From Acanthaster planci (Eukaryota > Echinodermata > Asteroidea > Valvatida > Acanthasteridae): a stretch of DNA of 64,000 bases. Positions 1 through 9,371 of this stretch are shown piece after piece (within the stretch, counting starts at the first letter, position 1; each line of letters opens with the position of its first letter). Location: the NCBI RefSeq assembly GCF_001949145.1, contig NW_019091441.1, positions 900,202-964,201 of the forward strand. The letters are read 5' to 3'. A program made the position numbers and the translations under genes. The notes below the pieces were generated by a model. The model made no database searches, was not told the origin of the DNA, and worked only from the letters and a program-made list of their open reading frames with translations.

Positions 1-856
1 TCTCCTTCAATAATGCATCGCTGGGAATCTGTCGAATGAACACTTCACCGTGCATTAAAGTGACTACACGTCAAAGATTGTCACGCTCACTGCGCGACTA
101 CATGAGCACAACCGACCACACAGTCGTAGTTCGTTTCACGTACGTCAGTTCATGGAGGAAGGAATAGACCGTCCACACCGCATATCATAACACTTTATAA
201 ATCGACAAATGTGGTAACTATCCTTGCTTCTGGGGCATGAAAGGTATTGTAATTGGAACAAGGGAGGTCAAATGTCTCGTAATTTTGTTCGAGAAAACAA
301 GCTTCGCAACGGAACTAAAAAACTAGCGGCCATCTTGCGTGGCGTGCTATGTTTGGACCATCGCATTAACTTAAGGGGGATTTTGAGATGGTGATCCTCT
401 TGAGATGAACGCTTTGTTTCACAAAGAAACTTTAATTTCAAACCAACCAAAATTCTCCTTTTGCCTATCAATCAGGGTTGTAGGCCTATATCTAGTTTAT
501 CACATAATAATGTGTCTGGGCGCACCGAAGGCGCGTTGGCAACTTTTAATTTTACCCGTTAATACAAACTCCTCCAACAGCTAAATGCACCCACACATAT
601 TATCTTTCTGTAGCACCCATTAACGGTTTCTTTATTTTCCAAAGATCATCCGTCCGAACGATCGTTGGAAAAAGTATAAAATTTCTCCTTGCTCGAGAAT
701 GACAGCATTCGGGGCTGGAAGATTTCACACATTGTCTGAACTATTGTTCTGACACTATTGTTTTTCTTTTACTTACTTTACAATAAGATATTTAAAGATA
801 ATTTGAAAGTCCCGTTTTTGAGATTTTACAATTCGCGTAAACTGCCTTTCATAAAA

Positions 857-935
857 CAAACAAACAAACAAACACCCCAACAAACAAACAAACAAACAAA
901 CAACCCCAACAACCCAACAAACAAACAGACAAAAA
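857..935. repeat. (AAAC)n-type microsatellite
   Basis: Runs of AAAC units are broken by CCCCAAC segments. The same composite pattern occurs at 5926-6112, so this is probably one low-complexity family. Confidence 0.9.
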
Positions 936-1250
936 AGCTGGTTGCTACACTAAGATTTATTGTTTGTTCCCGACTATGCATCCAAAGTGTATCTTGCCGT
1001 GCTATCTTGCGCCATCAAACTCGTTTCACCTGTTTAAATCATCTGAGCCCGCCTAGCAAAAGTAGGCCTAAAGTTAAGCACTTTGTAACATACCCTTTTA
1101 CTTGTACTTAAGGCAATGTTCCAAAAGTTGTATAATCGCACAGATCTTGAAGAACCGCTTTAATTCCGCTAGAAATAATCCAATGATCGGGGGAGGTTCG
1201 TGCTGTAAGGTATTAGTTTTTGGTCCATTCAGACTGGGACAGTAATTTTT

Positions 1251-1320
1251 TTGAAAATCCTGGGTCTCCCTCTGATCGAGACGAGCCTGACCAATGATTT
1301 GAGCATGCTAAGGTCTTGTC
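1251..1320. repeat. Dispersed repeat, copy 1
   Basis: This stretch shares a diverged block (CTCTGATcGAGACGAgCCTG, then CCAATgATT and GAGCAT) with 12966-13050. The two look like old copies of one interspersed repeat of unknown class. Confidence 0.5.
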
Positions 1321-1751
1321 CTCCGGCAGATTGGTTTCAGTGGTAAGAAGCTTGTTTTTCGATAGCAGCATAGAGGGCGCAGTGCAATATTTTGTGTATA
1401 TCACAATCTGGTAGCTGTGAAATACACATAAGGAAGAAATCTGGTTGACTTCTTCCCAGGGGTAAATTCAAACAACGACTATAATTGACTTTGGTTTGAC
1501 CAACACCGACCGAACCATTTAGACGGCAGTTAGGAACAGGCACGGGGAAAGGTCACACCGTTGGTTATCAAACACCAATTAAATTTATCAATGCTGAGGA
1601 AACGCTTCAGGTGAAATAATTTTGTCAGATGCCGTTGAATGAATGCCGCGAGAAGTGCAGTCAACGGCATAATGCTAGTCACAGTGAGACTAAAATTTAA
1701 TTCAGTGTAACTATTGGGCATGTGCAATGTTAAAAACAATGGGTATTTTCA

Positions 1752-2073
1752 CTGATAAATTCATAACTATGCACGCATGCGCACAAATGGCCTTGGCGGC
1801 AAGAAGTGTGAGCAGGCCATTGAAAATGTACAGGGATGGACTTTGGTGATCATTATCTCTCAGGTTTATCTCCCATTAAATCGTTTTCGGTATTAGTTTC
1901 TAATTTAAGTGGAATTCTTAGTTATCTGTAAAAAGACTTTACAATCGTAATTTTTCCTGTGCGCACGAGATCGCCGTTTCTTGGTATGGCCCCCTTTCAT
2001 CACAAGAAGTATAAACTACATTGTTAGTGTTCTTGGAGCCAACCTGTATGCGTGCATAATTATGAATTTATCG
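1752..2073. mobile_element. MITE-like element with inverted ends
   Basis: The left end GATAAATTCATAACTATGCA (from 1754) is matched in inverted orientation at 2046-2072 with one mismatch over its first 20 bases. The inverted match continues more loosely inward. No reading frame of note lies between the arms, so this looks like a non-autonomous DNA transposon. I could not settle a target-site duplication. Confidence 0.6.
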
Positions 2074-3117
2074 GAGGTCTATTGATTTCCGGTTGTACTA
2101 ACTAAATACGCGCCCATAGAAAACAACGCAAACTCGGGGAGAAATTGCGCCGCTCGGTCGTGATGCTAAGAAAGAGGTTGGCCTTGTGTATTTCACTGAA
2201 AATTCAAAATTATAACCGCTAGGACAATGTCTTTTTCAATTAAACAACTGATATCGCAATAGAAAAGGCACTTAAGTCCTACAAAATGACTCCGATTATG
2301 GATGTTAGTGTTGTAAGACTCAGGTTCGGACTTAGACTCGAGTCGGTCATTGTTGATGTGCAAAGTTTGCCTTTGTAATTCTTTTATATATACGCCCACA
2401 GTTTTCTTGTTACTCAAACATGAGTAGGATAATGCATGTCCTTCTTGCAATCTTGACACACACAGATGAGCTACTTGAATCGTCACAATAGATTCACACA
2501 AACGAATCAAATATTCGAGCAGCACTAAAACTTTTCAAAACATCCCATGTGTGCATCAGTGGTCGGCGTGGCGTGGGAGTTTTATCGCAAAATGTGAGAT
2601 TTTAGTAAGTCCCGCCCCGGGTTTTTTTGTAGACCCCAGACACAGCTCCTACGAACCTGGCCGTGTCGCCTGTATGAGTAATAGGTAATGTAAGATACAG
2701 TGTTTCCCACTGGATAATTTTTTATGTAATTTACATGTAGGCCTATACTGCTTTTTTGTGTTCACAAAGAAAAAAAATTGCAGCAAGCAGTACAGTAAAC
2801 TGGCGCCATTATTTTGTACAGACTGACACCCACAAGACAGTATAGCATGACTTGGATACTACATTTCTATCATAGGCTCGTGCTTGGAACAAGACGTGAG
2901 TTACGTGCCTAGCCTATGCTTACACACGGAGTGTGAACCTAAGTATGGCATCCAGACGCCTTTCAAGATCAGTAATTTAAAACGAATACCAGTAAACTCA
3001 TATCTAAATGAAATGTATATTTATGTATAATTTTCAATTTTTTTCAAGTTTTCTCGACAAGATTTTAAGATTTTCTTGAAAAAGGACATGGCAACAGAGC
3101 ATACACACCCACACTGC

Positions 3118-3250
3118 CAGTTGAGGGCGCTTTACGATTGACCTGTTTCCTCATTTGATTGCATAGCCTATAAAAAGAAGGCGACGTGCAAAGCGTTGAT
3201 TAAAGACGAGAGAGAGGTCTATGCACCACAGGGTTCAAGCGCCCTCAATG
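3118..3250. repeat. Short inverted-repeat pair, possible MITE
   Basis: TTGAGGGCGCTT (3121-3132) and its exact reverse complement (3237-3248) bracket about 105 bases. A 12-bp match alone is weak evidence for a transposon. Confidence 0.35.
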
Positions 3251-3869
3251 AAGTACAAAGAATAGTATATGTTGGTCAAGCTACATGGCTGGAAGATAGG
3301 GTACAACCAATCCCCGTCTGCTGCCATAGTTTATGGGGAAAACAAGTTGCGTTGTTGCAGTGGTAAAAGAAGAGTCGAAGAAATGCAATGAAAAAACAGA
3401 AAAAGAACAGCGTTTAAATGTTTTTAATATGTAAAATAATGAAGACAAATATTAATTTTTACCACCGAGGTCTAAATCATACCTTGATATTTTTTATGTA
3501 GCTTTAATGAAACTGTTCTGCGTATAAGAGCTTAATGTAGATAAACTTATTAGCCTGTATTATGTCACTGGCGCTTGGATGTTTAAAACTAGTAAAGGAA
3601 ATGTTGCACAGGCTGCGGGTACGCTTTTGTGTTCTTTCTGCCATGAACAACACAGCGGGTGTCCATGTCCCTGGGTGCCCCCCCCCCCGCCGTCTGAAAA
3701 CTGGGATTGCACCAAAAGCCAAATACGAGCTGCAGTTCGTGTGCCTTTGTCCCTCCCGTGAATCTCAGCTGCCCCCATCCCCAGGAGCTTCAACCCAGTT
3801 ACGCTAATGCTTACCATTCTCAACAAGCATCATTATCACCAGATGTGCATTCTTATACACGAAACATAC

Positions 3870-5234
3870 CTGAATGGGTGTGCTAATGGCAGACATTGCA
3901 GTGAAGTTGGCCACATCCGAGAAGAACACCGTCACCTCGTCGTAGGTCTCAGCGGTAGTCTGTCCCGTCAGCTTGAGCTGCTCAGCCACCACCTTGGGCA
4001 GCATCTGATACAGCAGCGAGTCCGACCTCTTCTTCTCTTCCCGGAGCTCCAGGGTCTTGCGGTGTAGGGAGTCCCCCACCCGTTGGATTTGTTGAGTCTG
4101 GTGGATGATGCCGCGGATAATCAACGGACCAGTGATGAGAACCGTGGAGAGAAGAAAGGCGCAGGCCACCAAATTGTAGAGGCTCCACCGCATGTCCGTA
4201 TCCAGATCCTCTATGATGGAGCCACCCAGCGTGATCTGCACTTCTCGAAGGTCGTCAATGAACTGAGTCATGTTCTGAAACCATATGTCACCCTTGACTA
4301 CCGAAGATTCGAGCGACTGGTGGTCATTTAGTTTGATCTCGGATCGCATCGCATCGATTTGACTGACCACATATTTGTCAACTGCAACTTCAGAGGCCTC
4401 TTGCAGAAACGATGAGAATCGCATGGCTGTATTGAGGAGGGTTTTCCCTGATACGCTTTCGTTCATGAACCATAAAAAGTCATCATGTAAGTTGAATCCC
4501 CCACGCGAGTAGAACGTGCCTCCAATAGCCCGTTCTTTACCCGCGTTCTCCTTAGCTAGGAGCAGTAACTGATAAGAAATAAGTTTTGACCAAAGTCCTC
4601 CAGCGTGGTCATACGACTGAACGGCCTGCAAGAGCCAGCCAGTGATGACATCTATGTCATTTGTGTAGAAAGTTATAACTTCCACAAGGGTCACGTTGGT
4701 GATAGCTGATGTCACAGTTCGTCGGAATCGCTCCAGGTGATCCTTATAGAGTTCTTTGCTTTCAAAGAAATCCGGCAACATAAGAGAGTTATCATTTACC
4801 CAAGAGATGTTAGCGATGGCAGAATCCGTCTTTTGGTAGATCGTCTGGAGCTTGGGAATCTCAGCCTCGTCTCTGGACGAGAGATAGAATGCTGTCCTAC
4901 CCCTCTCAATCTGCAGGCGGTGCACCAGGTGCCCGGCGTTCTGCACGCTGCCGCCGACCTCCTCCCGCAGCCAGCTCAGCCGGGAGTTATTGGAGCTGGA
5001 GTTGGTCATCAGGACAATCGCCAGGATGGCCAGGGTCACGATTGGAATGAGCGTCATGACCACCATGACCCAAACCTGACGCCGCTGCTGTTTCTTCAAC
5101 GTCCCCCCCTGGAGATTTCGGAACAAACCAAGCCCCCATCTAGTGCCTCGTTTGCCGGCCGTTTCGAGTTCGGCCGACGGTGTTACACATCTTGGCGAAT
5201 CAGCCTCAGGATGAACCTGTGCTTGTCGAAACAT
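3870..5234 (-). CDS. NIT-domain membrane guanylate cyclase, first coding exon (455 residues; partial gene)
   Basis: This exon encodes the sensory half of a receptor-type guanylate cyclase, which makes cGMP from GTP at a membrane. Order of parts: cytoplasmic N-terminus (1-53), TM1 (about 55-76), NIT sensor domain (about 85-340) with family motifs LQIERG (107-112) and KERA (233-236), TM2 (about 351-374), a signalling helix ending in LLYQMLPKVVAEQL (407-420), then the start of the cyclase domain (VTVFFSDVANFT, 434-445) with the first metal-binding Asp (D440). Sequons NIS, NVT, NES and NMT between the membrane segments support an extracellular sensor. An in-frame TAG lies 30 nt before this ATG, so the start is fixed. 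The reading frame runs on to 3804, but CAG|GTATGT at 3870/3869 is a strong donor and similarity to the family stops there. No kinase-homology domain is present. NIT-type cyclases are known in marine invertebrates, and the annelid Platynereis ones act in nitric oxide signalling. The ligand here is unknown. Confidence 0.88.
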
Positions 5235-5616
5235 GACTGAAATGCATCCAGCCCCAAAACACTAATGCACAAAAATCAACAGAATGAATTGAAGGTAAAA
5301 TAAGATTTGAGGTTTACAAGGCAAGTGTTACAACCGTCAATGACAGCTGAACTACCTCCGCTCACGACTGCATTTTGACTGAGAAGAAGCGACAACGCTG
5401 ACATTATCAATGAATGCATAGACAGAATACTTTACTCCAAAGTAACGTACTGCAAATGGCTACGTTTGCATAATCACCAAACTCGTCGCTCATTGGTCAT
5501 TTGCGTCATCAAAAATTCAAGAGGGAAATAATACCATATGAACTTATGCGAGGTAGATAATGCCAGCTTAATTAGCTTTGCGTCAAGTCTCTGCGCCGTT
5601 GTAACGTTTTATCCTT
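5235..5616 (-). other. Upstream region of the NIT cyclase gene
   Basis: Directly before the start codon the minus strand reads TGCATTTCAG|TC, a plausible 3' splice site, so the ATG may lie at the start of the second exon with a 5' UTR exon further right. No promoter element was identified. Confidence 0.35.
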
Positions 5617-5911
5617 GCTAACAAGAAACTATACAAACGATACCCTTGACGATGGGTAGAAGGCTTGGAATTCATAATTGAAAATTTAATAAATTCATTG
5701 TCGTGGGCTCGTTATAGGCTATGCCAGAAAACGAAACATTTAACTTGTTCTTTCGAGTTTGCTAACGAGAAACTATACAAACGATACCCTTGACGATTCA
5801 AGATGGGTAGAAGGCTTGGAATTCATGATTGAAAATTTAATAAATTCATTGTCGTGGGCTCGTTATAGGCTATGCCAGAAAACGAAACATTTAACTTGTT
5901 CTTTCGAGTTT
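5617..5911. repeat. Recent tandem duplication of about 145 bp
   Basis: Copy 1 (5617-5760) and copy 2 (5761-5911) differ by two substitutions and one 6-base insertion (TTCAAG) in copy 2. The near identity implies a recent event. An AAAC satellite follows directly, which may have promoted slippage or unequal exchange. Confidence 0.9.
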
Positions 5912-5925
5912 CGAGTTTAGTAAGT

Positions 5926-6112
5926 AAGCAAACAAACAAACAAACAAATAAAACAAACAAACAAACAAACCAACAACAATCCAACAAACAAACAAACAAC
6001 CCAACAACCCCAACCAACCAACCAACCAACCAACCAACAAACAAACAAACAAACACCCCAACACCCCAACAAACAAACAAACAAACACCCCATCGAACAA
6101 ACGAACGAACAA
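5926..6112. repeat. (AAAC)n / (AACC)n microsatellite
   Basis: A long run of AAAC units contains an ACCA subregion near 6013-6037 and CCCCAAC interruptions. The long open frames on both strands here are artefacts of the repeat. Confidence 0.92.
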
Positions 6113-6183
6113 ATAACATCTTTTGCAAAACTGCCAGGAGCTTTAACCTACTGCGTTTGGTGTTTTATTTAACACCCGTTTGA

Positions 6184-7718
6184 TATATTTTATATTTATC
6201 GTCCTTGTCGGTTCGCTGTTGCTGTTTCTTTCGAATTTCATTGTAATTGTGTACTAGTCAAGTTGACCAATCAATAAATATATGTGTAGTTAATATTATA
6301 CATTTCGATAGGCCGGTGGTGAAAAAAGAACAATAAATTCGTCGGCAATTATGGAGGCATGTACCGAAGCTTGGGGCCAAGGGCTGAGGGCTTAAGTTTT
6401 CATTATAAGGCAACTGATTCATGAAATGTGCCGTGATTCATGAAAGGTAACATAATGGTTGAGCGTATGTATTGTGTGAGCTGTCTTGACTCTGGCAAGA
6501 ATGTGAGAACAGATAACTTTTGTATCACCTAGGTCATGCGGCAATGATGCACGCCTCCTTTCAAACTGATAAATCAGGTGCATGCATTTTAGGCCTGATT
6601 TTCCACTTCATTTGATTTACGCACACGCGAAGAATAAGCAGTCTTCTTCGGCATGCACTGTAATCTTCTCAACGTACTATCCACCGGAAGTGAATTGATT
6701 TCTTTTCTATGACCATAGTTATCTGAGAGTGCCTCGCAGCTCCACTACCCTTTCTAAACAAATTTGAAAAGTGTTCTGGTCCAGAGCATTTTCAGAATTT
6801 GTTTGAAATATAGGAGTACACGCCGAGCCTTTGCCCAGTCTGTCCCTTGGCATTTCTGTACTACGATAAATCAATAGATCTCCACTGATTCCATCACGAC
6901 AAACGAAAGAGACCACTGATTCGAAAGGCGAAGGGCCGGGAAGCAAAATGACCAACAGCTTTTTTGGTCTTCATTGTACATTGGGAAGCCATACGAACGG
7001 ACGTATATGTACATATCACGCGGTGCGTCTTTGTCAGTTTCGACTGATACTTTATCCAGCTGGTTCGCTATGTGTGAAAATACTAAGCGGCCAATGCCCA
7101 GCCCGCTGCTCCATATTCCCTCTGTGTTTTGTTTTATCGAAATTGATCAAATAAAGTACGGAAGATGAATGTTTTAATAATCTATGTACGATCGGTACAA
7201 TCCAGATCAGACTTCTGATGATAAATCCTATTCGTTGACTTTAGAATTTGTGACTCCTCATTTTGAAATCTCTCCAGAGAATTTTTATTAGATCTCGACT
7301 ATCTTCGATATGAATAATATGTCTTTGAACGTGACAACGCGTGTAATTGGAATTCTTTAGCTTCATATTTTCATCGGTTTCTTTATGCATCCTTCCTTTT
7401 ATCCTCATGGTCGTAAGAGGCGATACGTCAGGTATATGGCATTAGCTCCACAAATCGTAAAGATTTGTAGGCTTATTTGTCCAAAGTAGGCCTATAGAAA
7501 TAAGTGTAGTTAAATGGAATAGTTGAAAAAGCACATCAATGAAAACAGACCGTCCTATGTTTGAATTAAAGTGCGTCTACGATAAAAGTAAAATTAATTG
7601 GATATTCGATATTCGATGTCTATGTTAAGTTTGCAGAACAAACCTCTCGGTCTAGCTGGATATGAAACATTCACATAGATTTGTGCAATGAGTGTATGGT
7701 TCATTTCGACATTGGAAA
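6184..7718. other. Non-coding, nothing recognised
   Basis: This is AT-rich DNA with only short, low-complexity reading frames. I found no domain, RNA gene or clear repeat boundary. Confidence 0.5.
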
Positions 7719-9371
7719 TTAAAGGTCCATTCACACACACGAGTGGTAAGGAATTCCGCTCGTTTGAAATGCATAATATGTTTTTCTACTTTCAGGAGTA
7801 TAGTTTTTTGTACATTCAGAACGGAAAAACCGCGCTGTTGCTCGATCAACCGCAGAGTTTAGAAACCAGAGCCCTTTTTCAACAATACTACACTGAGAGG
7901 GCACCCTCTGGCCAATCAGCGTTCTCTTTTGATATAACGTTACAGAATTTGTTTTGCCTTCGATTCTTCCTGTGAACCGTAACTTGTATTGATAGTCATC
8001 GACATAATGCATACCAAAGGGATATCCGCCTTGCGCGTACAAATTAAAATTCACTGACTTGATGGGTTTTTTCCGGCTAAAGTCAAATCGGCTCACACCG
8101 AGGATAAGCCTAGGTTCACATCTGAAATGAATGATTCTCAAACGACAGGAAGCATTTAGTAGAGGGAAATAAGCGTTGTGGCGACTTTTACGCAACAGAA
8201 CTGCCAAAATAATAAGGCGTGCCAAGCAGGTTTTTTTTTACGATGGCAGTGTTTGGAGATTAAAAAAAATTAACCCAAGACAATGGCACCAACAAATTAA
8301 GAAGTTGATTGGTTTTGACAGAAAGAAGAACTGTTCCATCCTGGGACTTCTTCCGGATGACGTCACAAGTGAATTAAGCAAACGTTTTATCACAGAATTA
8401 GTATAGGACGATATTCCTAATTTAGATCTCAGTCGTCTCCTACCAGCTGATGCCAACGTTTCATATAGAGATAGTGATCTTGAACGTGCAAGTTACGTTA
8501 AATTGTTAGGCATCTATGTTCAAGACAATTGAAATGAGACACTCAAGTTCACTCCATTTGTAAAACGTTTCACAGGAACTTGTATCTTCTTCGACAATTG
8601 AAAGGCTGTGATATTCCAGTTGTGTCTTGTTAACAATATATCTGCAGTACGTTTGGCCGACACTTGAGTATGCTTAACGTATCTGGTTTTATGGTTCGAC
8701 TAAAACACGAAACGAGTGCCTGGAGAAAATTCAGCGTAAAGCTCTTCGTGAAATCTTTACTGCTGACTAATATTAAATCCGACCTTACAGTGATATTTGC
8801 CAATCACGTAGCATTCCTGCTGTGTCCGATAGACTGGAAGCTCTGTCTTTTAAGTTCGGCACTTTCTTACTTGACTCTGCCCCCCACAGACAGTAACTTC
8901 CACCACTTGTAATAGGAAAAACAATTTAAGGAACTCTGACAAATTAACTTCAATCAGATGTAGGACCAACAGCTACAAATGCAGCTCTATCCATTTTTTA
9001 ACGTCGATTTTGAATCAATGTTAGCTAGGTTTCATTATGCAAGTTTTGTTGTTGTTCTTTTTGAAAATCACTTGTCAATTCAGTGATGTTAGATTAGAGT
9101 GGTCGCTAATACGTTGTTTTATTCTTTTACATGTCTTTCATACTTGATGTAGTTCGTAACGAATGATTACATTTTATATGTATATTTTTAATATTTTGAT
9201 TTTAATTCAATGTATTTTTACTGTCTTCTTAAAATAGTACGTTGACTGTAATCCAGCCTTTGACGGCTAGAGTCTTTTGAATAAACCATTAATAATAATG
9301 AAATATCGCGTGGCGTATCACTTTCCGTGGCTACTTTTCGTTACCGCTCGCGTGTGTAAATGAGCCTTTAA
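7719..9371. mobile_element. TTAA-bounded DNA element interrupted by a retrotransposon
   Basis: The left end TTAAAGGTCCATTCACACAC continues for about 31 bases. The reverse complement of the right end matches it at about 26 of 31 positions. TTAA sits at both outer edges, as for elements that insert at TTAA (piggyBac type). Most of the interior right half is a non-LTR retrotransposon relic, so the original element was probably much shorter. Confidence 0.6.
8170..9300 (+). mobile_element. Decayed CR1/jockey-like non-LTR retrotransposon, 3' part
   Basis: The frame at 8176-8406 resembles the linker between endonuclease and reverse transcriptase (NPRQW, IKKLIG, SKRF). From about 8490, frames broken by stops resemble the region after the RT core: VKLLGI, then VWPTLEYA followed by a stop, then LEKIQRKALREIF. 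The RT core itself is missing between these parts, so there is an internal deletion near 8455-8500. The 3' end AATAAACCATTAATAATAATG (9279-9299) fits the AT-rich tail of such elements. The copy is inactive. Confidence 0.75.

Larger units (their letters stand above)
1..3869 (-). other. Intron or intergenic DNA downstream of the NIT cyclase exon
   Basis: The donor at 3869 implies an intron running left, but no exon with the next cyclase motifs was found on the minus strand down to base 1. The intron is therefore longer than 3.8 kb, or the gene is truncated. Contents seen: AAAC-type satellite (857-935), a dispersed repeat (1251-1320), an inverted-repeat element (1752-2073), a small inverted-repeat pair (3118-3250) and a C homopolymer near 3680. 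Short open frames here show no recognisable domain. Confidence 0.5.

Noticed and set aside
3804-3869. C-terminal extension of the cyclase exon frame to 476 residues
   Set aside because: A strong GTATGT donor lies at 3869 and the extension does not resemble a cyclase domain.
5823-6183. Long overlapping open frames on both strands (100 or so residues of Asn/Gln/Thr/Lys or Val/Cys/Leu/Phe)
   Set aside because: They are translations of AAAC/AACC satellite units in different frames, not genes.
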